Positions 8,858-19,063 of a stretch of 64,000 nt of DNA are shown piece by piece. The stretch spans positions 1 to 64,000 of the forward strand of contig DATMRF010000141.1 of assembly GCA_035566435.1 (NCBI GenBank). The letters run 5' to 3'. This stretch comes from DATMRF01 sp035566435. GTDB taxonomy: Bacteria; Verrucomicrobiota; Verrucomicrobiia; Limisphaerales; UBA8199. Numbering within the stretch: position 1 is the first letter of the stretch; every line of letters starts with the position of its first letter. The notes beneath the pieces are model-generated. The model was not told where the DNA came from. It did not search any database and saw nothing but the letters and a program-made list of their open reading frames with translations. The position numbers and the translations under genes are program-made.

Positions 8858-8959
8858 TACTACGTTTTACAGAAAACTTGAATATGTAGGTGACACAGCA
8901 TCCTGAGCAGCCGACAGAGGCGAACCGGACGGTCTAATACGAAGCCTTGACATATCTTT

Positions 8960-9277
8960 GTGCGTCGAGTCCTAACAGCATTGTTTAATCGAACCGGCGG
9001 GAGCGGACGCGGGGACGGTTTAGACCGGCTGACTCGCCTGGTTCGGCGTTTCAGCGTAGAGCAGCAGCAGGTGCCAAGGGACCTCGCGGAACTCGTCCCC
9101 CTAAAGTACCTCGAAGCGGTGCCGCAAGCGCCAGTCGGCCAGAAATTTGTGATTGATCGCAGGAAGGTCGAAGTCCTGTTGGAGGCGGAAGACGGCCATC
9201 GCACGAGGAGGCCGGCAGAGTCGAACCAGAACCTGGATTCCGGGATTGTTTCGAAGCCGAACGGAGCCACGAGCTGA
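8960..9277 (+). CDS. Small protein related to pilin-helper/secretin-associated short proteins
   Basis: A 105-residue product from a GTG codon. The core 'LTRLVRRFSVEQQQVPRDL', 'LVPLKYLEAVPQAPVGQ' and 'FVIDRRKVEVLLE' matches a pattern I know from Verrucomicrobiota proteins that accompany prepilin-like genes: a helix, then a 'YL..LP..P.GK...ID' segment. The usual N-terminal signal or membrane anchor is absent, so this may be a 5'-truncated copy. It converges on the prepilin-like gene at 9290-10207. Confidence 0.45.
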   Translation: MRRVLTALFNRTGGSGRGDGLDRLTRLVRRFSVEQQQVPRDLAELVPLKYLEAVPQAPVGQKFVIDRRKVEVLLEAEDGHRTRRPAESNQNLDSGIVSKPNGATS

Positions 9278-9289
9278 CCGGTTCGCGCT

Positions 9290-10207
<918 letters not shown>

Positions 10208-10702
10208 GCGTGAGAATCTAACCCACTTTACCACGGGCCGTCCACTCGGCAAGGGTCTTTTACGACATATTCAATAAAATGTAGTGTAATACTTGAGACC
10301 ATCGCTCTTACCAGACAGGGAACGGGGTCCTGAGGTCATGCCGCCTTCGGCTCATAGCGTGCTCCGAAGATTGGTCGCTCCCGGCTCTGATTCTTGGATG
10401 TTTACCTGCCAACTGAGGAATGTATCACACAACTCGTTGAGCAAATGGAACTTGTGATTTTCGACAAGTCTGGCACGCGTTGTTTTGCCAGACGCCACCC
10501 GTTTGGATTGGGGCAGTTGTGGTTGAGCTCCCTCACGAGGCTGGCATCTCGATGAAAGGGACTCAAAAGTAATTGTTGACATGGTTAGTGTGTTGTGGCA
10601 AAAAAGACTACATAAGCACCCTTGGCACGACTGGATGCGGAATCGACGTCGAGAAGATTCAACGCCATCAATGTAACAGAAACACAAACAAAAAGGACTG
10701 AA
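10208..10702. other. Divergent intergenic region
   Basis: About 500 bases between the divergently transcribed prepilin-like gene and the secreted Ig-domain gene. It is more AT-rich than its neighbours and probably holds both promoters (TTGACA occurs at about 10,575), but I cannot place a clean -35/-10 pair. No convincing short gene. Confidence 0.4.
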
Positions 10703-11917
10703 ATGAAAAATGCCACAACGCAAACCGAACTGTCACGACCACATTCAATCCAGCGGCGACACGGTGTTCCTGGAGGTTCCCTGATCAAACGATTGCTATT
10801 GCTTCCAGCGGTTCTTGGCATCGTGGCCTTGGGAACTGTGGTTGCGAATGCCAATGACCTTTATAATGGTGATCTCGACATTCTTGGAGCTGCCGGAGCC
10901 AACGGTCAGGTTAATCCCGGGCCGGACGGGTGGACGATTATCGCTAACAAGGCCTTCTCCGGCCCATTCACCGACGGCGCTGATTCTGAGACGTTCTGCA
11001 ACGTTCAGCAGCCGGGCGGGTATGGGTTGTTCTTCAAGCCGTTCCAAGGATCGGTCAATTTAATAAACGACTCAATCAGCGTGTATTTTTACCAGGACAA
11101 CCCGTCCTCACCCGGCACCAAGTGCACTCTCTCCGGCTACGCCGCCGGTGAAGCTAACTACTCCGGTTTTTTCACGACCAATAGCCCGCGCCCGGCAAGC
11201 CTGTTTGTCGTCGAGTTTCTCGACGGAGCAAATACTGTGCTCGCGAGCAATGTTCTCGATTTGGTGGCTGCTGGCTTGCCGAATGGAGGCCCGGCCAGCA
11301 TGGCTCTCCTCACTATGCCGCAGGTAACCGCACCCGCCAACACGGTCACCGTGCGAGCTGGTGCGTTCATGCTCAACGCCTATGGCACAAGTGGCGCGCA
11401 GTCGTTTTTCGTGGACGCTTTTGACCTGGAGTCCATAGCGCCGCCCGGCTCGCCGGTTATCACCAATCAGCCAAGTGCGGCGACGGCTCCACTTGGCGGA
11501 ACCGCGCATTTCACCGTTGGCGTCTCCAACACCGCGGGGGTTTCCTATCAATGGCAACGCGAAAACGCCGACCTCGTCAACGGCGGCGGCATTTCTGGCG
11601 CGACCAGTTCGACGCTCACTATTACGGGGGTTTCAACCAATAATGTCGGACATTACCGGGTGCGGGTCTCCAATGCCACAGGCGTGATCTTTAGCAAGAC
11701 TGCCCCGCTCGCGATCGTGGGCATCAACTTCTACCCGGTTGTCGCCATCAGTGGAAAGATTGGTGACACCTACGAAGTGGATTATGCCACCGCTCTCGCC
11801 CCGACCACCTGGGTTCCATTCAGCACGAATCTGCTCTCGACGTCGCCGCAACTGGTAATTGACAGCAGTTCGCCTGGATCCAACAAAAGGTTCTATCGGG
11901 CAGTGTTTCTGCATTGA
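10703..11917 (+). CDS. Secreted protein with immunoglobulin-like domain
   Basis: A 404-residue product. The basic N-terminus and 'LLLLPAVLGIVALGTVVANA' form a long signal peptide. Residues about 35-245 form a beta-rich lectin/CBM-like region of unknown family, residues about 249-340 an Ig-like domain ('PVITNQPSAATAPLGGTAHF', 'YQWQRENADL', 'GHYRVRVSNATG'), and the end 'SNKRFYRAVFLH' is the tail seen on many Verrucomicrobiota exported proteins. ATG 10703 is chosen because AAGGAC lies about ten bases upstream. The stop overlaps the possible TTG start of the GH3 gene, so the two are probably co-transcribed; a role at the cell surface in glucan binding is inference. Confidence 0.8.
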   Translation: MKNATTQTELSRPHSIQRRHGVPGGSLIKRLLLLPAVLGIVALGTVVANANDLYNGDLDILGAAGANGQVNPGPDGWTIIANKAFSGPFTDGADSETFCNVQQPGGYGLFFKPFQGSVNLINDSISVYFYQDNPSSPGTKCTLSGYAAGEANYSGFFTTNSPRPASLFVVEFLDGANTVLASNVLDLVAAGLPNGGPASMALLTMPQVTAPANTVTVRAGAFMLNAYGTSGAQSFFVDAFDLESIAPPGSPVITNQPSAATAPLGGTAHFTVGVSNTAGVSYQWQRENADLVNGGGISGATSSTLTITGVSTNNVGHYRVRVSNATGVIFSKTAPLAIVGINFYPVVAISGKIGDTYEVDYATALAPTTWVPFSTNLLSTSPQLVIDSSSPGSNKRFYRAVFLH

Positions 11918-14256
11918 GCGTGACGCCTGATTTCGGCGAGCGGACGGTTGAGCGCTCGCCAGAAACAGCTGTGCTCGAAGAGCGAAGTGCTGCTCGCCTG
12001 GTAACTGGAAGTTACCAGGCGAGCGCCGTCCTGGTGGGAGTAGGTGTTTTCATGGGGCTTTGCCTGGCGACGTTCGGCCAATCCCATGTGCCTGACCTGT
12101 CGCAGGCGGCGCGTCGCGCCGACGCGCTGCTGGCGCGCATGACGCTCGAGGAGAAGATCGGCCAGTTGGTCCTCCTCACCAGCTTTGGGGCCGCCACCGG
12201 GCCGCCGCACGAGCAGGCGGCCCTGGAAGCGAACATCCGCAACGGAAACTGCGGCAGCGTGTTCAACGCCCTCACCGTCGCCGAGATTCGCAAGCTCCAA
12301 AAACTCGCCGTGGACCAGACCCGGCTGCATGTCCCCCTGTTGTTCGGCTATGATGTCGTTCACGGCTATAAAACGATCTTTCCGATCCCGCTGGGAGAAG
12401 CCGCCTCGTGGGATCTTCGCGCCATCGAACATTCCGCCCGCGTCGCCGCCGTCGAAGCGTCAGCCGCCGGGCTCAACTGGACCTTCGCACCGATGGTGGA
12501 TATCGCTCGCGACCCGCGGTGGGGGCGCATCTGTGAAGGCGCGGGCGAGGACCCCTTTCTCGGGTCGGCGGTCGCGCGGTCGCAGGTTCGGGGATTCCAG
12601 GGCAAAGACCTCACGGCTCCGGACACAGTACTCGCGTGCGTTAAACACTTCGCAGCCTACGGTGCCGCCATGTCCGGCCGCGATTATAACACGGTGGACG
12701 TGTCGGAGCGGACGCTGCGCGAGGTCTATCTGCCTCCTTATGCCGCTGCCGTACAGGCGGGGGCGTCGAGTGTGATGACTGCGTTTAACGAATACGACGG
12801 CACGCCAGCTACTGCGAACGGCTTTCTGCTGAAAAGAATTCTGCGTGACGAATTGGGCTTCAAGGGCATCGTGGTCACGGATTACGCTGCGATCAGCGAA
12901 CTGGTCGCTCATGGCTCAGCGGTCGACGAATCTGAAGCCGCCCAGCAGGCGCTGGCAGCCGGCGTGGACCTGGACATGGAGGATGGGGTCTATCTCCACA
13001 ACCTTAAGCAGCTCCTCCGCGACCACAGAGTCACCCGGAAACAGATTGACGCCGCCGCAAAGCGAATGCTCGAGCTGAAGCTCACGCTCGGTCTGCTGGA
13101 CGATCCTTATCGCCATTGCGACGAACAGCGCGAAGCCAGGCTTGTCGGTGCTCGGGAACACCTGGAAGCGGCGTATCGCATGGCCTGCGAATCTTTCGTC
13201 CTGCTGAAAAACGATTCGCAGAACCTGCCCCTGAAGGCTGGCGCAAGGATCGCCGTTATTGGGCCGCTGGCGGATTCGCAACGAGATCTGCTCGGTTCCT
13301 GGAAGGGTGATGGCGGCTGGGTCTCCGTCGAGACGGTCCTCGACGGCATCAAGCGCAATGACGCCACTGACGAAGTCGTATTTGCAAGGGGCTGCGAGGT
13401 CGCCTCGACGAACCGGGCCAGCTTCGCTGAGGCGGTCGCGGCGGCGCGCAAGGCAGATGTCGTAGTGGCCGTTATGGGCGAAAGCTGGGACATGAGCGGC
13501 GAAAACGCGTCCCGCACCAGCATTAACCTTCCTGGCGTGCAAACAGATCTGCTCCGCGAACTCAGGAAAACCGGCAAACCTTTAGTCCTGGTCCTTTTGA
13601 ACGGACGTCCCCTCGACCTCGAAGCGGAATCCACATTGGCGGACGCAATCCTCGAGGCCTGGTTTCCCGGAATGGAGGGCGGCAAGGCAGTGGCAGACGT
13701 GTTGTTCGGCAAGCACAACCCCTGCGGAAAACTGCCAGTGACGTTTCCGCGCCGGCTCGGCCAGGTGCCGATTTTCTACAGCGTCAAGAACACGGGCCGC
13801 CCCGTGAATCCGGCCAGGCCGGACGAGCCTTACAAATCGACATACCTTGACTGCCCTAATGATCCCCTCTATCCGTTCGGTTTTGGCTTGGGCTACACAA
13901 CGTTCGCCTGTGCCGGGCCGCACCTCGAACAGTCTGCGCTTGGGCCAGGAGGCAAAATCACAGCTTCTGCTGCCGTTTCCAACACCGGCACTCGCGACGG
14001 CGTGGCCGTCGTGCAACTCTACATCCGCGACCTCGTCGGCAGCGTTACGCGTCCGGTGCTCGAGCTTAAAGGCTTCCAGCGGGTCGAGTTGAAGGCGGGC
14101 GAAAGCCGTCTGGTTTCCTTTGACATCAGCGAAAACGACCTCGCCTTTCTGCGCAAGGACATGACCTGGGGAACCGAACCGGGAGCGTTTCGGGCGTTCA
14201 TTGGCCTGGACAGCCGGGAGTTGCGCTCTGCAACATTTCAACTGTCGAAGAAATGA
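11914..14256 (+). CDS. bglX: Glycoside hydrolase family 3 beta-glucosidase, exported
   Basis: A full-length GH3 enzyme. 'ADALLARMTLEEKIGQL' opens the TIM-barrel domain; 'DPRWGRICEGAGEDPFL', 'CVKHFAAYG' and 'MTAFNEYDGTPATAN' line the substrate site; the nucleophile is the Asp of 'GIVVTDYAA' (about residue 324); 'GESWDMSGENASRT' in the second domain holds the likely acid/base Glu; a fibronectin-III-like domain closes the protein. The annotated first codon is TTG 11914; a GTG near 12,033 ahead of 'VGVFMGLCLATFGQS' (a signal peptide) is more plausible. Its stop overlaps the start of the GH144-like gene, which points to beta-1,2-glucooligosaccharides as substrate. Confidence 0.93.
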   Translation: MSVTPDFGERTVERSPETAVLEERSAARLVTGSYQASAVLVGVGVFMGLCLATFGQSHVPDLSQAARRADALLARMTLEEKIGQLVLLTSFGAATGPPHEQAALEANIRNGNCGSVFNALTVAEIRKLQKLAVDQTRLHVPLLFGYDVVHGYKTIFPIPLGEAASWDLRAIEHSARVAAVEASAAGLNWTFAPMVDIARDPRWGRICEGAGEDPFLGSAVARSQVRGFQGKDLTAPDTVLACVKHFAAYGAAMSGRDYNTVDVSERTLREVYLPPYAAAVQAGASSVMTAFNEYDGTPATANGFLLKRILRDELGFKGIVVTDYAAISELVAHGSAVDESEAAQQALAAGVDLDMEDGVYLHNLKQLLRDHRVTRKQIDAAAKRMLELKLTLGLLDDPYRHCDEQREARLVGAREHLEAAYRMACESFVLLKNDSQNLPLKAGARIAVIGPLADSQRDLLGSWKGDGGWVSVETVLDGIKRNDATDEVVFARGCEVASTNRASFAEAVAAARKADVVVAVMGESWDMSGENASRTSINLPGVQTDLLRELRKTGKPLVLVLLNGRPLDLEAESTLADAILEAWFPGMEGGKAVADVLFGKHNPCGKLPVTFPRRLGQVPIFYSVKNTGRPVNPARPDEPYKSTYLDCPNDPLYPFGFGLGYTTFACAGPHLEQSALGPGGKITASAAVSNTGTRDGVAVVQLYIRDLVGSVTRPVLELKGFQRVELKAGESRLVSFDISENDLAFLRKDMTWGTEPGAFRAFIGLDSRELRSATFQLSKK

Positions 14257-15587
14257 CTAAATGGATCGCGAGCGCCGTGACGCGAAGGGAAATGCTGCGT
14301 TGCCTCGGGATCCTGGCCGCCGCCGGATGCACCGGTTGCCGGCCGCTCCGCGGCTCGGGCAGCCAACGGAAGTTCTCCAGTGCGGACGACCAGTTTCTGG
14401 AAGACCTGGAGCGCACGACTTTCCGTTTTTTTGACGAGTGCTCGCATCCGCAGACCGGCCTCGTGAAAGACCGGAGCCGCGCGGACGGGAACGATGACCG
14501 CGAGATCGCCAGCATCGCGGCGACAGGCTTTGGCCTCACCGCCCTGTGCATCGCGGACCAGCGCGGCTGGCTCTCCCACCAGCGGGCTCGCGAGCGCGCG
14601 CTACTGACCCTGAGGTTTTTACACGACTCGCTACCCCACGAACACGGCTTTTTCTTTCACTTCGTCAACTGGCGCACCGGGGACCGCCTCTGGGCTTGCG
14701 AACTGTCGTCCATCGACACCGCGCTGCTGCTGGCGGGGGTGCTGACGTGCCGCGCGTATTTCGATGACGCCGAGATTCGCTCCCTGGCGCAGTCGCTCTA
14801 TGACCGGGTAGATTGGCGATGGATGGCGCACGGCAGCCTGCTGTTGCGCATGGGCTGGAAGCCGGAGATGGGTTTCCTCGACTCATCCTGGAGAGCTTAC
14901 TCGGAGCACATGGTGCTGTACCTCATGGCTATTGGGGCCAACGAGCATGCGCTTGCTCCGGAGTCCTGGCGAGCGTGGCGGCGGCCCTGGATTGAATATG
15001 ACGGCAACCGCTACGTGAGCGGGGCAGCGCCATTGTTTATCCATCAGTTTTCCCACGCCTGGTTCGATTTCCGTGGGGTGCACGACGGTTTTTTGGACTA
15101 TTTCAAGAACTCCGTCACGGCCACACGCGCCCACCGCCAATTCTGCCGCGACTTGCACGATGAGTTTCCACAGTTCGGGCAGGATCTCTGGGGCATCACC
15201 TCTTCCGACTCGGCGCACGGTTACGTCGGCTGGGGTGGACCGCCCCGGCAGGGCCCTCTGGACGGCACGCTGGTGCCCTGCGCGGCGGCTGGCTCGTTGC
15301 CGTTTCTGCCCGCGGAATGCCTGCGCTGTCTGCAAACCATGCGAACGCGTTTCGGGGACCAGGCCTGGCGCCGCTACGGCTTCGTCGATGCCTTCAACCC
15401 GGTAAAGGGTTGGTTCAACCCGGATGTCATCGGCATTGACGCCGGGATCACGCTGTTGATGGCGGAAAACCTGCGGACTGGTTTCGTGTGGCGTGTGTTC
15501 ATGCGCAATCCGGAGGTGCGCCGGGGGATGAAACTGGCTGGATTTGTCGCGGATGGAGCGGGTGATGGGAATCGAACCCACGTGTGA
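14253..15587 (+). CDS. GH144-like endo-beta-1,2-glucanase (glycoamylase fold, PF10091 type)
   Basis: A 444-residue lipoprotein-like product: 'CLGILAAAGCTGC' is a lipobox-type leader. The catalytic (alpha/alpha)6 region shows 'FRFFDECSHPQTGLVKDRS', 'IAATGFGLTALCIA', 'CELSSIDTALLLAG', 'FLDSSWRAYSEHMVLYLMAIG' and 'PLFIHQFSHAWFDFRG', all typical of the PF10091 group whose characterised members in GH144 cut cyclic and linear beta-1,2-glucan. ATG overlaps the GH3 stop (ATGA), so translation is coupled. The last ten codons are read from the antisense strand of tRNA-Gly, which also supplies the stop. Substrate specificity is inferred from family and neighbour. Confidence 0.85.
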   Translation: MTKWIASAVTRREMLRCLGILAAAGCTGCRPLRGSGSQRKFSSADDQFLEDLERTTFRFFDECSHPQTGLVKDRSRADGNDDREIASIAATGFGLTALCIADQRGWLSHQRARERALLTLRFLHDSLPHEHGFFFHFVNWRTGDRLWACELSSIDTALLLAGVLTCRAYFDDAEIRSLAQSLYDRVDWRWMAHGSLLLRMGWKPEMGFLDSSWRAYSEHMVLYLMAIGANEHALAPESWRAWRRPWIEYDGNRYVSGAAPLFIHQFSHAWFDFRGVHDGFLDYFKNSVTATRAHRQFCRDLHDEFPQFGQDLWGITSSDSAHGYVGWGGPPRQGPLDGTLVPCAAAGSLPFLPAECLRCLQTMRTRFGDQAWRRYGFVDAFNPVKGWFNPDVIGIDAGITLLMAENLRTGFVWRVFMRNPEVRRGMKLAGFVADGAGDGNRTHV

Positions 15588-15627
15588 AGCTTGGAAGGCT
15601 TCCGTTCTACCATTGAACTACACCCGC
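15554..15627 (-). tRNA. tRNA-Gly (anticodon TCC)
   Basis: On the minus strand the sequence folds as a full cloverleaf: acceptor GCGGGTG/CACCCGC, D arm GTTC-AATGGTA-GAAC, anticodon stem GAAGC/GCTTC around loop CTTCCAA, T arm GTGGG-TTCGATT-CCCAT, discriminator T and an encoded CCA. It lies opposite the 3' end of the GH144-like gene. Confidence 0.97.
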
Positions 15628-15815
15628 AGCGGCAAAAAGCGTAATGCTTAGGAGCGGATTGTCAATCTCTCCATCCACATCCCGGCGGACCTGCCACTTG
15701 GCACTGGCCCTGGGACGCCGAGTGGTGCGACAGTGTCGAACGGCGCCCATCGCTACCTGTCCATTTGCGCACCACGCTTGCGTGCGCCTCAGGCCGTTGT
15801 ATATGCTCGACGCGC

Positions 15816-17204
15816 ATGAATTCGCTGCTTCTCACCGGCGGACGGGTCATCGACCCCGCCAACCATCTCGACGCCCGCGCGGACGTGCTGATTGTCGGCG
15901 GCAAAATCGCCGCGGTCGGTCCGGAGGCTGCCGCCAAGGCGCCCGCCGGGATCGAGAGCATGGACGTGAAAGGCCGGGTGGTTTGCCCCGGGCTGATTGA
16001 TTTGCACGTGCACCTGCGCGAGCCCGGCCAGAGCACGAAAGAAACCATCGCCACCGGCACGGCCGCGGCGGCCCGCGGAGGGTTTTCTTCCGTCGTTTGC
16101 ATGCCGAACACGTCGCCGGCCATCGACAATCCCGGCACCGTGGCGCTGATTCACGAGCTGGCGGCGGACGAGGGCAAGATCAACGTTTTCGTCACGGGCG
16201 CCATTTCAAAGAACATCGCCGGAGAGGAGATGGCTCCAATTGGTTCCCTCAAAAAGGCCGGCGTGGTAGCGATCACCGACGACGGTCATTGCGTCCAGAA
16301 CAACGAGTTGATGCGCCGAGCGCTCGAATACGCCAAAATGTTCGACCTGCCGCTGCTCGACCATTGCCAGGATTATTCGCTGGTGACCGACGGTGTCATG
16401 CATGAGGGCTATTGGAGCACGGCGCTCGGCTTGCGCGGCTGGCCGGCTGCGGGCGAGGAGATGATCGTCGCCCGCAATATTCTGCTGGCTGAAACCACCG
16501 GCGCCCATGTGCATTGCCAGCACCTGAGCGCCGCCGGCAGCGTGCAGTTGCTGCGCGAGGCGAAAAAACGCGGCCTCCCCATCTCCGGTGAAGCCTGTCC
16601 CCACCATTTCACGCTCACCGACGCGGCGATCGCAGGCAGCGGAAAGTTCTGGGATGCGGACGGCAAGGGCGTTTTCGGTTATCCGTCAAGCCGGCAGGAA
16701 CTCCCGAGTTGGCCGTCGTACGATACCAACTTCAAGATGAATCCCCCGGTGCGGTCAGCCCAGGACCGCGAGGCCATCCTTGAAGGGTTGGCGGATGGGA
16801 CTATCGAAATCCTCGCCAGCGACCACGCGCCCCACTGTGATTATGAGAAAGAGGTTGAGTTCGACTACGCGCCGTTCGGCATCACTGGGTTGGAGACGGA
16901 GCTGGCGCTTTGCCTGATGCAGCTTTACCACTCCAAACGCTTGAGTCTGAACGATTTGATAGCCAAGTACACCATCGCCCCGGCACGGCTGTTGCACCTG
17001 GGCAAGGGCACTTTGAGCGTCGGGGCGGACGGCGACGTAACCGTGCTGGACCCTGACCGCGAGTGGACGTTTGACAAAGCCACCAGCACAAGCAAGTCTT
17101 TTAATAGCCCGTTTTATGGCTGGCTACTGAAGGGTAAGGCTACCGCCACCATCGTGGTCGGCAAAATAGCTTGGACCGAACAGGCCGAAGCAGTCGCTGC
17201 GTAG
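15816..17204 (+). CDS. pyrC: Dihydroorotase
   Basis: Closes carbamoyl-aspartate to dihydroorotate, the third step of pyrimidine synthesis. The 462-residue size and motifs are those of class I bacterial enzymes: 'DLHVHLREPG' (two metal His), 'CMPNTSPAIDN', 'ITDDG', 'LLDHCQD', 'HCQHLS', 'EACPHHF' and 'ASDHAPH'. ATG 15816 starts directly before 'LLLTGGRVIDP'. The usual upstream pyrB is not present; instead tRNA-Gly and the glucanase gene lie upstream, while carA follows 700 bp downstream, so the pyrimidine genes are loosely clustered. Confidence 0.96.
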   Translation: MNSLLLTGGRVIDPANHLDARADVLIVGGKIAAVGPEAAAKAPAGIESMDVKGRVVCPGLIDLHVHLREPGQSTKETIATGTAAAARGGFSSVVCMPNTSPAIDNPGTVALIHELAADEGKINVFVTGAISKNIAGEEMAPIGSLKKAGVVAITDDGHCVQNNELMRRALEYAKMFDLPLLDHCQDYSLVTDGVMHEGYWSTALGLRGWPAAGEEMIVARNILLAETTGAHVHCQHLSAAGSVQLLREAKKRGLPISGEACPHHFTLTDAAIAGSGKFWDADGKGVFGYPSSRQELPSWPSYDTNFKMNPPVRSAQDREAILEGLADGTIEILASDHAPHCDYEKEVEFDYAPFGITGLETELALCLMQLYHSKRLSLNDLIAKYTIAPARLLHLGKGTLSVGADGDVTVLDPDREWTFDKATSTSKSFNSPFYGWLLKGKATATIVVGKIAWTEQAEAVAA

Positions 17205-17271
17205 CGGCGGCGGGCAGGAAAAAAATGACGCGCCTCGCGAGGACACTTGCCCTTGCGGTGTTGAAAGGAAA

Positions 17272-17718
17272 ATGATGAAGAAGATTGCGATTGGTTTGCT
17301 GGCTTGCTGGACGGTTTGGCAGGTCCACGCGGCGGATGACCTTTGGTTGACGGACCTTGCGAAAGCTCAGGCCAAGGCCAAAGCCGAACAGAAGCTGATC
17401 CTGATGGATTTTAATGGCTCGGATTGGTGTCCGCCGTGCAAAGCCCTGCGGAAAAATGTCCTCTCGACTCAGGAATTCATCGACTACGCGAAAAGGAACC
17501 TGGTGCTGGTCGATGTGGATTTTCCGCATACCTTTGAACAGCCTGCGGAACTGAAGAAGGCTAATCAGGCCTTGGGAGAAAAGTACGGTGTGGAGGGTCT
17601 GCCGACGGTGATCGTGCTGAGCAGCGAAGGCAAGCAACTAAAGAAAGACATGGGCTACAGCGGCGCTGGGACGAAGGAGTTTATCGCCGGCCTGGAGAAA
17701 CTGAAGAAGCGCGGATAA
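17272..17718 (+). CDS. Exported thioredoxin-fold protein
   Basis: A 148-residue protein with a signal peptide ('KKIAIGLLACWTVWQVHA') and a thioredoxin-like domain with the redox motif 'WCPPCK' near residue 51 and the cis-Pro loop 'GLPTVIV'. It probably works in the periplasm as a disulfide reductase or isomerase. An AAAGGA lies before two adjacent ATGs (17272 and 17275); the second has better spacing. It sits between pyrC and carA without an obvious link to either. Confidence 0.88.
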   Translation: MMKKIAIGLLACWTVWQVHAADDLWLTDLAKAQAKAKAEQKLILMDFNGSDWCPPCKALRKNVLSTQEFIDYAKRNLVLVDVDFPHTFEQPAELKKANQALGEKYGVEGLPTVIVLSSEGKQLKKDMGYSGAGTKEFIAGLEKLKKRG

Positions 17719-17752
17719 CCCGGTTTGCCTCAGTGGAGGGCGGGACTGGGGA

Positions 17753-17770
17753 GCACGATTCCAATCGTGC
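17753..17770. repeat. Perfect hairpin GCACGATT-CC-AATCGTGC
   Basis: An 18-base inverted repeat 35 bases past the thioredoxin-like gene. A related imperfect hairpin follows in the next 40 bases. It may end transcription, though no T-run follows, or belong to a dispersed palindrome family. Confidence 0.5.
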
Positions 17771-17905
17771 GGCTGGTTTCGCGGTACGACGCGGGATCGG
17801 AATCCTGCGCCTCGTCCCTGACTGACTCGCGCCGCTACAATTCGCCTTGGTTAGTCCTTGACCGGACCGCGCGCTTGCCTAGCATCGCGCGATCGCAATG
17901 TCGAG

Positions 17906-19063
17906 ATGAAGGCAATTTTGGCTCTGGAAGACGGCTCTCTGTTTCACGGCGAAGGGTTTGGCGCGCGCGCGTCGGCCTGCGGGGAGGTTTGCTTCAACAC
18001 GTCGATGACGGGTTACCAGGAAATCCTGACCGACCCGTCCTACAGGGGCCAAATCGTGACGATGACCTATCCCCTCATCGGCAATTACGGAGTCAACCGG
18101 CAGGACGTCGAGTCGTGGCGGCCGCACGTTTCGGGGTTTGTCATCCGCGAGTTATCGCCGGTGGTCAGCAATTGGCGGGCGGACAGCTCCCTGGCGCAGT
18201 ATTTGGAACAAAATGGCATCCCGGGCATCCAGGGAATTGACACCCGGGCGCTGACCAAGAAACTCCGCGTCCGAGGGGCGCTGAACGGGTTCATTTCGAC
18301 GGAGGAGGTGTCAGACGCCGAGGCCCTGAAGCGGGCTAAGGAATGGCCGGGGTTGCTGGGTGTGGACTATGTGAAGGAGGTCACGCACCCGGAAGCGTTT
18401 ATGTGGGATGAACGGGATGAGCAAAGCGCCGGGTTCAAACTGATGCAGGGCTCAGGCGAAGCCGATGCGCGCCGGGTCCGCGAGCCGCTGCCGCCGGCGG
18501 ATATTCCCATCGTGGCATACGACTACGGCATGAAGTACAACATCCTGCGGCGGTTGCGGCAGCAGGGCTTTAGAGTTCAGGTCCTCCCGGCGACGACCCC
18601 CGCAGCCGCCGCCCTGAAATCCAAGCCCGCTGGCATTTTCCTTTCCAACGGCCCGGGCGACCCCGCCGCGCTCAGCTATGCGGTGCAAGCGGTCCGCGAC
18701 CTCGTTCAGAGCGGCGTCCCGATTTTCGGGATTTGCCTTGGCCACCAAATCCTGGGGCAAGCACTCGGCGGCAAGACATTCAAGCTTAAGTTCGGGCATC
18801 GTGGCGCCAATCAGCCCGTAAAAGACCTCGCCTCCGGGCGCGTCGATATCACTTCGCAAAATCACGGGTTCGCAGTGGATCCCGAGTCCCTGCCCAACGA
18901 CGTGGAGGTGGACCGGATCAACCTCAACGATCAGACCGTCGAAGGCATGCGGCACAAACGAAAACCAATCTTCTGCGTCCAATACCATCCGGAAGCCTCT
19001 CCGGGACCGCATGATTCAACGCCTCTGTTCGCTCAATTCCGCGCGCTTATCGAGCAGGGATGA
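17906..19063 (+). CDS. carA: Carbamoyl-phosphate synthase small subunit
   Basis: Supplies ammonia from glutamine to the large subunit CarB for carbamoyl phosphate. The 385-residue product has the N-terminal domain ('FNTSMTGYQEILTDPSY', 'GIQGIDTRALTK') and a class I glutamine amidotransferase domain with 'LSNGPGDP', the Cys nucleophile in 'FGICLGHQILGQALG' and the His/Glu pair in 'VQYHPEASPGPHD'. ATG 17906 is the start that matches the family N-terminus. carB is not adjacent. Confidence 0.97.
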   Translation: MKAILALEDGSLFHGEGFGARASACGEVCFNTSMTGYQEILTDPSYRGQIVTMTYPLIGNYGVNRQDVESWRPHVSGFVIRELSPVVSNWRADSSLAQYLEQNGIPGIQGIDTRALTKKLRVRGALNGFISTEEVSDAEALKRAKEWPGLLGVDYVKEVTHPEAFMWDERDEQSAGFKLMQGSGEADARRVREPLPPADIPIVAYDYGMKYNILRRLRQQGFRVQVLPATTPAAAALKSKPAGIFLSNGPGDPAALSYAVQAVRDLVQSGVPIFGICLGHQILGQALGGKTFKLKFGHRGANQPVKDLASGRVDITSQNHGFAVDPESLPNDVEVDRINLNDQTVEGMRHKRKPIFCVQYHPEASPGPHDSTPLFAQFRALIEQG

